DNA of 7,308 bases, from the NCBI GenBank assembly GCA_002793835.1, contig PFDW01000078.1:165-7472 (forward strand), read 5' to 3'. The notes under the pieces are model-generated. The model was not told where the DNA came from, made no database searches, and was given only the letters and a program-made list of their open reading frames with translations. This stretch comes from Candidatus Portnoybacteria bacterium CG10_big_fil_rev_8_21_14_0_10_36_7. GTDB taxonomy: Bacteria > Patescibacteriota > Minisyncoccia > Portnoybacterales > PFDW01. This document shows positions 1 through 5,687 of the stretch, piece after piece (position 1 is the stretch's first letter; every line of letters starts with the position of its first letter). Made by a program: the position numbers and the translations under genes.

Positions 1-291
1 GTATTGGAACTTGATCCTCGTTTCGAGATACACCCAGTCAAGTATTACATCGGGTTTAATATTGAGAACAAAAATGTCGTCGCTGTCAAAATCAGATCAT
101 CAAAATTACTGCTTGAGCTTCTGCGAGTTCAGCCTAAAGACCTAAGAGACCCAGAGAAGCGAACTAGGTACAGAAAAAACAGCTTTGAATACTACAACAA
201 ACACATAACTCAGTTTGATATTAATAACGAGGACGATATTGATTACGCCATGTCGTTGGTGAAGCAGGTTTACAAAAAGTTTGTTGTGTAG
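1..291 (+). CDS. C-terminal part of a DUF5655-domain protein (5'-truncated by window)
   Basis: The frame is open from base 1 to a TAG at 289-291, so this is the last ~96 residues of a longer gene; the TTG at base 4 is not a credible start because no ribosome site is visible. The visible part follows the DUF5655 ('predicted transport protein', COG3586-like) pattern: 'YYIGFNIENKNVVAVKI', then 'LLLELLRV', then 'DLRDPEKRTRYRK', and a terminal 'DDIDYAMSLVKQVYKKF', which corresponds to the family's ending EDIDY-LI-QSY. DUF5655 often forms the C-terminal domain of larger proteins, including DUF262/GmrSD-type restriction-like proteins, but nothing upstream is visible to decide this. The next gene starts 16 bases later on the same strand, so the two are probably co-transcribed. 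The domain call rests on remembered family pattern; molecular function is unknown. Confidence 0.65.
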   Translation, partial: VLELDPRFEIHPVKYYIGFNIENKNVVAVKIRSSKLLLELLRVQPKDLRDPEKRTRYRKNSFEYYNKHITQFDINNEDDIDYAMSLVKQVYKKFVV

Positions 292-307
292 AGATTAATA
301 AAACCAT

Positions 308-901
308 ATGGGTATTCAAACAACCGAAAGCAAAATCCACTGGAACTATTTTATTGCCCTTGAACAAGACCTTGAAACTGTTTCCCGATACATAGAATTC
401 AGTAAACATAATTTCAGTGTTTACTCGATAGAGTTAGCCCGCCTACTTTTCGCAGCAGCATCTGAAGTGGATGTTATGGCGAAACTCCTATGTAAGCGAC
501 TCCAACCCACGATAGGGTGCGACAACATTAACGACTACAGACGAGTTCTCCTTGAGGAATTACCAGAAATACCGACGACTGAGGTTTTTATTGGTCGTTA
601 TGGATTTTCTTTTAAACCCTGGGAGAACTGGAATCAGACGAGTAATCGTAACCCCATATGGTGGAATGACTACAATAAGGTTAAACACCAACGAGATGCT
701 TATTTCAGTAGAGCAACATTAAAAAATGCACTGAATGCGCTTGGAGCACTCTTAATTCTTGTTTATTGCCATTACAGTTATGAGCTGGCTACCAATGAGG
801 GTGAAAGGCTTCGTCCAAAAGAAACAATGCGCTATTTAGAACCTGATTCAACCTTACTTAGGTTACCAGATGACTACTATCATGGACATTTGCTAATCTG
901 A
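308..901 (+). CDS. Conserved hypothetical protein, possible HEPN/DUF4145-like helical protein
   Basis: This 197-residue protein starts at ATG 308 and ends at TGA 899-901. There is no strong Shine-Dalgarno; translation may depend on coupling to the gene 16 bases upstream. It has no signal peptide and looks largely helical. Visible blocks are 'HWNYFIALEQDLETVSRYIEF' near residues 11-31, 'SIELARLLFAAASEVDVMAKLLCKRL' near 40-65, and 'WWNDYNKVKHQRDAYF' at 118-133, followed by a hydrophobic helix (139-158). The pattern of a helix with an acidic 'SEVD' followed later by N-x-V-K-H-x-R recalls HEPN-like or DUF4145-like proteins found beside restriction and abortive-infection genes, but the canonical R-x4-6-H motif is not clear. 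I recall similar hypothetical proteins from free-living proteobacteria, which would make it a transferred gene here. The function is not established and the family call is tentative. Confidence 0.8.
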   Translation: MGIQTTESKIHWNYFIALEQDLETVSRYIEFSKHNFSVYSIELARLLFAAASEVDVMAKLLCKRLQPTIGCDNINDYRRVLLEELPEIPTTEVFIGRYGFSFKPWENWNQTSNRNPIWWNDYNKVKHQRDAYFSRATLKNALNALGALLILVYCHYSYELATNEGERLRPKETMRYLEPDSTLLRLPDDYYHGHLLI

Positions 902-1041
902 GAAGGTTAGAATCCTTGCAAGAACCGATTTACTTCCTTGTTCGTAAATTCTGGATATTCCAGCTCACTTACCCAGTCTGTCCTTCGGAAAACATACCAT
1001 CGTTCGAGCCAAGAAATTAGATACGAACTCATTTTTTGAAG

Positions 1042-1158
1042 ATGAAAAGAATGGCTACAGAGACTCCCGAGAAGCGAGAAGAGCTTCCTTTTGATGTGGA
1101 TAGAGATATTACAGAAAAAGATTGGGAAGGGATGGAAGCTATCCCGTGGAAACAGTAG
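1042..1158 (+). CDS. Small ORF or gene remnant, charged 38-residue peptide
   Basis: An open frame runs from ATG 1042 to TAG 1156-1158 (a second ATG is at 1051). It encodes a 38-residue, Glu/Asp/Lys-rich peptide containing 'EKREELPFDVDRDITEKDW'. Amino-acid usage looks like genuine coding sequence, but there is no good ribosome-binding site. It overlaps the next open frame (from 1122) in the -1 relation, so it may be the N-terminal part of a gene broken by a frameshift rather than an independent small gene. No family is recognised. Confidence 0.3.
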   Translation: MKRMATETPEKREELPFDVDRDITEKDWEGMEAIPWKQ

Positions 1159-1355
1159 TCATCGATAAGAAACCGAATACAGTTCCAGCTGGAGACATAC
1201 TTGAAATTGATCAGTATTTTAACTCGACTAATACTTCCCTTAACAATATTGGTCAATACAGAGTTTACGCTGAAGTTGTAGACGCTAATAATGTTCCTAT
1301 TCATGTAGTTAATGGAGAAGCTCTGTCAGATTATTGGGATTTTATAGTAGAATAA
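1122..1355 (+). CDS. Short beta-rich (Ig-like?) protein or C-terminal gene fragment
   Basis: The frame is open from a TAG at 1101-1103 to the TAA at 1353-1355. The only starts are non-ATG: TTG 1122 or GTG 1146, the latter with a GGAAG seven bases upstream. The translation looks truly coding. It alternates hydrophobic and polar residues as a beta sandwich would ('TVPAGDILEIDQYFN', 'GQYRVYAEVVDANNVPIHVV', terminal 'SDYWDFIVE'), as in Ig-like or transglutaminase-associated domains of bacterial surface proteins. A lone domain of about 70 residues with no signal peptide and no ATG suggests the 3' end of a larger broken gene, perhaps continuous with the preceding 1042-1158 frame. A terminator follows 17 bases after the stop, which supports this being a real gene 3' end. 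Domain type is an inference from composition only. Confidence 0.5.
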   Translation: MGRDGSYPVETVVIDKKPNTVPAGDILEIDQYFNSTNTSLNNIGQYRVYAEVVDANNVPIHVVNGEALSDYWDFIVE

Positions 1356-1372
1356 ATTTTAATTTATATTAC

Positions 1373-1404
1373 AAAAAACCTCGGATATTCCCTAGGGTTT
1401 TTTT
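1373..1404 (+). terminator. Rho-independent terminator (imperfect stem)
   Basis: AAAAAACC (1373-1380) pairs with GGTTTTTT (1396-1403). The stem extends inward through wobble pairs and one mismatch around a loop containing ATATTC, and ends in a T run to 1404. It lies just after the stop at 1355. The A-rich left arm could also let it act on the opposite strand. Confidence 0.6.
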
Positions 1405-1441
1405 GATTAATTTACGAAGAAGCTGGCCATATATTAAATTG

Positions 1442-1470
1442 TTGACAATTGATATTTATAGCAGTACTAT
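1442..1470 (+). promoter_or_regulatory. Sigma70-type promoter for the secreted-protein operon
   Basis: TTGACA at 1442-1447 and TACTAT at 1465-1470 are separated by exactly 17 bases, placing transcription start near 1477 and giving a leader of about 120 bases before the gene at 1597. Overlapping TATAAT motifs at 1516-1526 could provide a second start but lack a convincing -35 box. Confidence 0.65.
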
Positions 1471-1562
1471 TTTGGTAAGTAGATTTTTTATCAAAAATCA
1501 GGCTTATAGCTCATTTATAATATAATACGCGCTAACCTCTAACCAAGGGAAGGAGAATGTAC

Positions 1563-1670
1563 ATGAGTTTTACTTTAACCCTGAAAGGAGTCCAAGATGA
1601 AGGTAAAAATGTTAATTTTTTTTGTCTTGCTTCAATACGCATTTATTGCTCAAACGGAAGCTCTTTCTAA
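1563..1670 (+). CDS. Possible 35-residue leader ORF overlapping the secreted-protein gene
   Basis: An AGGAG at 1551-1555 lies seven bases before ATG 1563, as good a ribosome site as those of the main genes here. The frame 'MSFTLTLKGVQDEGKNVNFF...' runs to a TAA at 1668-1670. It covers the Shine-Dalgarno and first 24 codons of the 1597 gene in a different frame. It could be a regulatory upstream ORF that affects initiation at 1597, or a chance reading frame behind a duplicated ribosome site. The peptide resembles no family I know; the Ser/Thr-rich start is the only distinctive feature. Confidence 0.3.
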   Translation: MSFTLTLKGVQDEGKNVNFFCLASIRIYCSNGSSF

Positions 1671-2556
1671 AGAATCAGATAACAATTGGCATGGGCTTTC
1701 TCTGGCAGAATCTTCACAGTTTGTTGATGGTGGAGATACCAGAACAATGGCATTTATGATAAATGCCATTGTTGAGAACAAATATGCCTATCCCGTCGGC
1801 TCAAGCTCAGGAATCTCATATTTCATTTATATGAGACAACGTTTAAACACCACCTATGGATCTGCTTACGAAATGGTAATGCTACACACTATAAAATTCT
1901 TTGATTTTACGAAATCAACTGACTTTATGGTCATACTTGAATATTTTACAGGGACAAGCTATTACCAAATCAAATATCGGACAACCTCATCAGCCTCAAA
2001 TTTTATGATGTTGATGACCGAGTACGATAATTTTGCAGATGATGACTTAAAAAACGGCATTCAGGTTGGAATAAATTTTGGGAAAAAAGTCTATGGAATA
2101 TTCGTAGACAACGTTTATTCCTCTGGAAATGTTCCAAAAGTGATGGATGCCTTTAGTAGTTTTACAACAGCACTTACATTTAGTAGGTGCACCGTTGGCG
2201 TATGTGCAGAATCCATATTACCCATAAATATGGACAACAATGTCTACAAAGTTCAATTTCACGACATTAATATGTTATCGATAGTTAAGTACGATGTAAC
2301 ATACTGGAGGGGATTAAATATCCGTCAAAGAAACAGTGGCTTAACTTGTTCAGACAGGGCGACACATTGGAGAGATATGAAAAGCATCGTTCTTACGCCA
2401 CTCGTGAAACCAGACTTTTCTTTGGTTAACCACATAAAACGCGTAAATAACCAAGACAGCTTTCTATATTACAAATCTTTTTCTAAATGGAATTGCGGGG
2501 ACACCATAAAAAAGAAAGTCAACGCAGTAAACTCAATGTTTATGGTTAAAGATTAA
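1597..2556 (+). CDS. Secreted protein of unknown family with four cysteines
   Basis: ATG 1597 follows AAGGAG (1585-1590) at ideal spacing and encodes 319 residues. Residues 1-22 form a typical signal peptide: Lys at 2 and 4, a hydrophobic core 'MLIFFVLLQYAFIA', and likely cleavage after A22. The mature protein is rich in Ser, Thr, Asn and aromatic residues and lacks further transmembrane segments, as expected for an extracytoplasmic beta-rich fold. Four cysteines occur, all in the C-terminal half (198, 203, 251, 300), including a C-x4-C pair, and could form two disulfides. I recognise no domain. The segment 'FGKKVYGIFVDNVYSSG' near 161-177 is the most structured-looking. The gene is first in a two-gene operon: ten bases after its TAA the next gene begins, with the AAGGAGGT of that gene overlapping this stop. 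Export is well supported; function is unknown. Confidence 0.85.
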   Translation: MKVKMLIFFVLLQYAFIAQTEALSKESDNNWHGLSLAESSQFVDGGDTRTMAFMINAIVENKYAYPVGSSSGISYFIYMRQRLNTTYGSAYEMVMLHTIKFFDFTKSTDFMVILEYFTGTSYYQIKYRTTSSASNFMMLMTEYDNFADDDLKNGIQVGINFGKKVYGIFVDNVYSSGNVPKVMDAFSSFTTALTFSRCTVGVCAESILPINMDNNVYKVQFHDINMLSIVKYDVTYWRGLNIRQRNSGLTCSDRATHWRDMKSIVLTPLVKPDFSLVNHIKRVNNQDSFLYYKSFSKWNCGDTIKKKVNAVNSMFMVKD

Positions 2557-2566
2557 GGAGGTTACG

Positions 2567-3343
2567 GTGAAAAAATATACTATTGGTATTCTTGCTGTTG
2601 TTTTAATCGCTGTTGGCTCCTGGTATTTTTTTAACCGTGAGCCAAAAGAAGACAGAAAGTTGATGACACAGGTTGATGTGCCGATGGTCCCATACAAGCC
2701 AAAGGTGCAGAAAAATACAAAAGTCAAGGTGGGGAGAGGAGAAGGGAGAGAAACAGAAGCCCCTCCTGTAGAAAAAGACAGTGCTGACACTGATGAGGTA
2801 GTAGACTTTAGTAAGACCAGATATCTCTGGGCGGGCGATACCGAGCCTTCAAAGATGTATGTCCTCTTAAACAAAGAGACAGGTCATCAGATGACACTGA
2901 AGGAGGCCGAAAAACGTAGCGGGATAAAGATGCCAGACATTTATATCTCAGAGGGCGACATAGAAGTCTGCTATGCCTATAACGTAGATGAAGAAGATGA
3001 CAATAGAAAAGAGCTAGAAACTCGTCATCTAGTTATTTATTATCGGGATTTACAAATAACATTGATGGAAGGTGATGAAGAGTTGTTTAAAATGGCTGAA
3101 GTTGATTCAGCGGCTCTCAATAAAGATGCGGATGTTGTCTATAAAGAGCCCCCATATAAGACACTTGGTGTTTACAAAATCCGAGATGCATTTGAAGGAA
3201 GCTCTTTTAATGGACAGGGAGACATTCCGCACCCTAATGAGGTACACTGGGAAAAAGAAGGCGGACGATATGCTGTAAAATCGTTTTTTCTTTCAGTCGG
3301 CGAATTGCTGGCTATTGCCAGTGAAATTCGCAATCAACAATAA
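2567..3343 (+). CDS. Membrane-anchored protein with DUF4367-like domain
   Basis: The start is GTG 2567, behind AAGGAGGT (2555-2562) that overlaps the previous stop, indicating translational coupling. The protein has 258 residues. Residues 4-22 form one transmembrane anchor after two Lys, so the rest should lie outside the membrane. Residues 24-80 are a charged, Pro-containing linker. From about 108 the sequence 'MTLKEAEKRSGIKMPDIYISEGDIE' and the ending 'EVHWEKEGGRYAVKSFFLSVGELLAIASEI' (about 225-254) match the DUF4367 pattern as I remember it: EA--L--F-v--P-YLPEGY at the front, and 'W-k-G--Y-lsg-ls-eEL-kiAeSi' at the end. Such domains are common at the C terminus of anchored proteins of Gram-positive type bacteria, where they face the outside; exact function is unknown. 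A terminator follows directly. The family assignment is moderate; the anchored topology is strong. Confidence 0.85.
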   Translation: MKKYTIGILAVVLIAVGSWYFFNREPKEDRKLMTQVDVPMVPYKPKVQKNTKVKVGRGEGRETEAPPVEKDSADTDEVVDFSKTRYLWAGDTEPSKMYVLLNKETGHQMTLKEAEKRSGIKMPDIYISEGDIEVCYAYNVDEEDDNRKELETRHLVIYYRDLQITLMEGDEELFKMAEVDSAALNKDADVVYKEPPYKTLGVYKIRDAFEGSSFNGQGDIPHPNEVHWEKEGGRYAVKSFFLSVGELLAIASEIRNQQ

Positions 3344-3356
3344 ATAAACTTTAACT

Positions 3357-3392
3357 GACTCACAGGTTTTCGGGTCTGTGAGTCTATTTTTA
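3357..3392 (+). terminator. Rho-independent terminator after the DUF4367-like gene
   Basis: A perfect 9-bp stem, GACTCACAG (3357-3365) with CTGTGAGTC (3376-3384), encloses a 10-base loop and is followed by TATTTTTATT. It starts 13 bases after the stop codon at 3343 and closes the 1597-3343 operon. Confidence 0.85.
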
Positions 3393-3417
3393 TTGTTAAA
3401 GATTAGGGAAACAATAC

Positions 3418-3445
3418 TTGACAAATAACGTTAAATGTGTATAAT
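3418..3445 (+). promoter_or_regulatory. Consensus sigma70-type promoter
   Basis: TTGACA (3418-3423) and TATAAT (3440-3445) are both perfect, with a 16-base spacer. Transcription should start near 3452, leaving about 42 bases of leader before the ATG at 3494. With both hexamers perfect, this unit is probably strongly and constitutively expressed. Confidence 0.8.
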
Positions 3446-3493
3446 AAACATATAGCGCAAGTTCTTTAATTAAACCTTAATAGGAGGCGAGAT

Positions 3494-4051
3494 ATGACGA
3501 GAGTTATACGTATTTACAACACTGGGACTGTACATTATCTGAAGCAGAAAAATGTAACATACTCGGGGCTAATTCCCAAAAAACCCCTAGCATTCCGGAT
3601 ATTTGCGAATAAAGAAGATGCCAAGGTGAATACTTGGGCAATTTCAATATTCGTAGATGATGTGGAAGCGGTAAATAATTGTGCCACCGAATGGATTGAA
3701 AAAAATTATGTTGAAGTTGAGATGGAGCAGTGTTTTTCTGCAGAGCACATTAATCCATGTGCCCTAAGCATTGAATCCCTCTATGACAATGACATTGAAG
3801 AAGTTTTGAAAACTCTGATTAAGGGGCAAATAAGGAATTTCGCAACGCTGGAGATTGCCTGTGAAGAAGAAAAAATTGCTTTTTACTTAGAATGTAATAA
3901 AGGAACTCGGAATTACTTTGCGACATCGGTAAAGTTACCGTCGGAGAAATTCAAGCATTATTTAAAGAAGGGGAACAGAATATGCACCCTTCATAACCCC
4001 CTGACGAAAGTCAGGGGGTTTTTATTGCTTGACAAACGCATAAAATTATAA
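3494..4051 (+). CDS. Unrecognised cytosolic protein; 3' end probably frameshifted
   Basis: ATG 3494 has AGGAGG six bases upstream and its own consensus promoter. The frame as it stands gives 185 residues, with no signal peptide or transmembrane helix: a mixed alpha/beta acidic protein, e.g. 'TWAISIFVDDVEAVNNCATEW' near 47-67 and 'DIEEVLKTLIKGQ' near 100-112. I recognise no family. The 3' end is odd. The last ~18 residues are encoded by the terminator hairpin (3995-4020) and by the -35 box of the next promoter, which real coding sequence would avoid. A -1 shift at T-TTA-AAG (3961-3967) would instead add EGEQNMHPS and stop at TAA 3994-3996, exactly before the hairpin, giving 167 residues. Either a frameshift (programmed, mutational or sequencing) or a lost stop codon explains this. 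The true end is therefore uncertain; the body of the gene is secure. Confidence 0.8.
   Translation: MTRVIRIYNTGTVHYLKQKNVTYSGLIPKKPLAFRIFANKEDAKVNTWAISIFVDDVEAVNNCATEWIEKNYVEVEMEQCFSAEHINPCALSIESLYDNDIEEVLKTLIKGQIRNFATLEIACEEEKIAFYLECNKGTRNYFATSVKLPSEKFKHYLKKGNRICTLHNPLTKVRGFLLLDKRIKL
3995..4025 (+). terminator. Strong Rho-independent terminator with GAAA tetraloop
   Basis: AACCCCCTGAC (3995-4005) pairs perfectly over 11 bp with GTCAGGGGGTT (4010-4020) around a GAAA (GNRA) loop, and a T-rich tract follows. It is the strongest hairpin in the window. It lies inside the nominal 3' end of the 3494 reading frame and only four bases before the -35 box of the helicase promoter. Confidence 0.9.
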
Positions 4052-4057
4052 TATACT
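4029..4057 (+). promoter_or_regulatory. Sigma70-type promoter for the DEAD-box helicase
   Basis: TTGACA (4029-4034) and TATACT (4052-4057) are separated by 17 bases, directly behind the terminator. A TATAAT at 4047-4052 is too close to the -35 to be used with it. Transcription would start near 4064, giving a leader of roughly 90 bases. Confidence 0.75.
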
Positions 4058-4070
4058 AATTTTATAAGTT

Positions 4071-4144
4071 TATCTCTCGTTCCACATGTATTTTTTTGGA
4101 CATTAAGAGATAGCTAGTCGGCTTATCCTTAATTTAAAGACTAG
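4071..4144 (+). promoter_or_regulatory. Structured 5' leader of the helicase mRNA (two potential hairpins)
   Basis: TATCTCT (4071-4077) can pair with AGAGATA (4106-4112), with an inner TCCA/TGGA pairing (4081-4084/4097-4100). CTAGTC (4114-4119) can pair with GACTAG (4139-4144), ending eight bases before the ATG at 4153. No clear Shine-Dalgarno is present, unlike all other main genes here. Long structured leaders that control translation are known for cold-inducible DEAD-box helicase mRNAs in other bacteria; a similar role here is inference. Confidence 0.4.
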
Positions 4145-4152
4145 AAAAATAT

Positions 4153-5352
4153 ATGTATAGAAACAATATGGGCCGAAGCCCTCGCTTCGGCAGTGCAAAG
4201 CGTTTTGGTGCTCGACCCGTAGCGCGAAAAGCAAAAGCAGGCAGGTCGCAATTCAGTGATGTGTCAAAATTTATAAATAAAGTCGTCTCAACAACTGATG
4301 AGGCTCCTTATGTTGCGAAAAACACATTCGCTGATTTTTGTGTTGATGAAAGACTTAAAAAAAATGTCACTAATATTGGTTATACCGAGCCAACTCCTAT
4401 TCAAGATCAAGTTATTCCTCATATTCTTAGTGGGAAAGATTTGGTCGGTATAGCAAACACTGGAACAGGTAAAACAGCTGCTTTCTTGGTTCCATTACTA
4501 GATAAAGTTTTAAAGGATAAAAATCAAAAGATTTTAATAATTGCGCCTACCAGAGAGCTGGCAATTCAAATTAATCAAGAGTTTATGAAATTGGCTCGTG
4601 GTTTTTATGTCTATTCTGTATGTATTGTGGGTGGAATGAGTATTTCACGACAAATTGGTGATTTACGCAGAAATTATAATTTTGTTGTAGGAACTCCAGG
4701 TAGAATTAAAGATTTGGCGGGAAGGAAGAATTGCTTACCCTTAAATAGATTTCAAAGTGTAGTCTTAGATGAAGCCGATAGAATGCTTGACATGGGGTTC
4801 ATTAATGATGTCAGAAACTTACTTGCAAGATTACCAGTCGCAAGACAAACTCTTTTTTTCTCAGCAACATTGTCAAATGATATTAAGAGAATAATTAACG
4901 ATTTTTTGAAAGAGCCTGCTAACATTTCTGTAAAAACTGGAGATACTGCAAAAGGCGTTGATCAAGATGTTATATACGTGCGCGATTTACCTAAATTTGA
5001 TTTGCTAAACAATTTGTTAAATAAACCCGAATTTAGTAAGGTGCTAATTTTTGGACGCACCAAGCATGGCGTTGAGAACCTATCGGGAACTCTAGCTAGA
5101 CGCGGTCACAAAACAGAGTCAATTCATGGTAATAAAAATCATAATCAACGACAACGAGCATTAAGAGCGTTTAAGGAGAATTCAGTGAAAATATTAGTAG
5201 CAACAGATGTTGCTGCGCGAGGCTTAGATATCCCGAATATTAGCCACGTAATTAACTATGAGCTTCCCGCAACATACGAAGACTATATCCATCGTATTGG
5301 ACGAACTGGCCGTGCAGGAAAAACTGGTATTGCTCTAACTTTTATCGATTAA
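4153..5352 (+). CDS. DEAD-box ATP-dependent RNA helicase, CPR-type with basic N-terminal tail
   Basis: This 399-residue superfamily 2 RNA helicase unwinds short RNA duplexes using ATP, in ribosome assembly or RNA decay. All core motifs are intact: Q motif with 'TPIQ' (81-84), motif I 'ANTGTGKT' (101-108), Ia 'PTREL' (132-136), Ib 'TPGR' (181-184), II 'DEAD' (206-209), III 'SAT' (237-239), IV around 'VLIFGRT' (297-303), V 'ATDVAARGLD' (350-359) and VI 'HRIGRTGR' (380-387). Residues 1-35 form an Arg/Lys/Gly-rich tail, then 'DVSKFINK' (36-43). This tail type is the one I remember from Patescibacteria helicases; in other helicases the basic region is usually C-terminal. The protein ends almost directly after motif VI with no C-terminal extension. 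The start at ATG 4153 or 4168 is undecided because neither has a clear ribosome site. The gene has its own promoter and a structured leader; no close terminator is seen. Confidence 0.95.
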   Translation: MYRNNMGRSPRFGSAKRFGARPVARKAKAGRSQFSDVSKFINKVVSTTDEAPYVAKNTFADFCVDERLKKNVTNIGYTEPTPIQDQVIPHILSGKDLVGIANTGTGKTAAFLVPLLDKVLKDKNQKILIIAPTRELAIQINQEFMKLARGFYVYSVCIVGGMSISRQIGDLRRNYNFVVGTPGRIKDLAGRKNCLPLNRFQSVVLDEADRMLDMGFINDVRNLLARLPVARQTLFFSATLSNDIKRIINDFLKEPANISVKTGDTAKGVDQDVIYVRDLPKFDLLNNLLNKPEFSKVLIFGRTKHGVENLSGTLARRGHKTESIHGNKNHNQRQRALRAFKENSVKILVATDVAARGLDIPNISHVINYELPATYEDYIHRIGRTGRAGKTGIALTFID

Positions 5353-5687
5353 AATTTCGGATAATAAAATGGAAAATATTGGCGCATAAATCTTAATTTG
5401 AAAGTTATCTACAGATTTGATTGTAAGCGCAATCATTATCAAATATAATTATAATAAAGGCCATATAAAATAAATAAATATACTTTCTAATAAATATTTA
5501 AATTAAAAAGTAAAAAAATATGACAGATACCAACCAAACAAAGCTAAAAATAAATTAAAAATTGATAGGCTAAATAAAGTTAAACAAAACGAAACCATAT
5601 CACTTGAATTAGTGAACATATAGACTGACAAGGGAGCATTCGATATTACAGGAGTTAGCAATACAAAATAATAAAAGCAAATTCCAT
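5353..5687. other. AT-rich intergenic stretch without a convincing + strand gene
   Basis: No + strand frame of credible size or ribosome site is present. The stretch contains a dyad TGATTG-TAAGCG-CAATCA (5418-5435) without a T tract, which is a possible protein site rather than a terminator, and long A/T runs (5440-5520). On the reverse strand a doubtful membrane-protein frame covers 5503-5757. The helicase mRNA, having no nearby terminator, could run through here to the hairpin at 5688-5717. Confidence 0.5.

Noticed and set aside
270..310. Possible integron attC site between the first two genes
   Set aside because: The gap is only 16 bases and lacks the paired RYYYAAC/GTTRRRY core sites and the imperfect dyad.
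221..409. Reverse-strand frame of 62 codons
   Set aside because: It lies across the ends of two real forward genes, has no ribosome site and no recognisable motif; it is the antisense shadow of those genes.
990..1020. tRNA-like T-arm (GTTCGAGCC)
   Set aside because: The flanking bases do not form a 5-bp T stem and no acceptor, D or anticodon arms fit upstream.
1029..1304. Reverse-strand frame of 91 codons
   Set aside because: It is antisense to two forward frames with better coding character and a terminator on the forward strand; the translation is rich in Ser/Ile/Val without domain features.
953..1391. Direct repeat GGATATTCC at 953-961 and 1383-1391
   Set aside because: Nine bases only; the second copy falls in a terminator loop. 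No target duplication or terminal inverted repeats support a mobile element.
1334..1525. Forward frame of 63 codons from a TTG
   Set aside because: It runs through the terminator at 1373-1404 and the promoter at 1442-1470 and has no ribosome site.
2533..2874. Reverse-strand frame of 113 codons
   Set aside because: It is wholly antisense to the anchor and linker of the 2567 gene, which has clear start signals and a matching domain.
3072..3278. Forward frame of 68 codons inside the DUF4367-like gene
   Set aside because: Out-of-frame shadow with Met/Lys-rich composition and no ribosome site.
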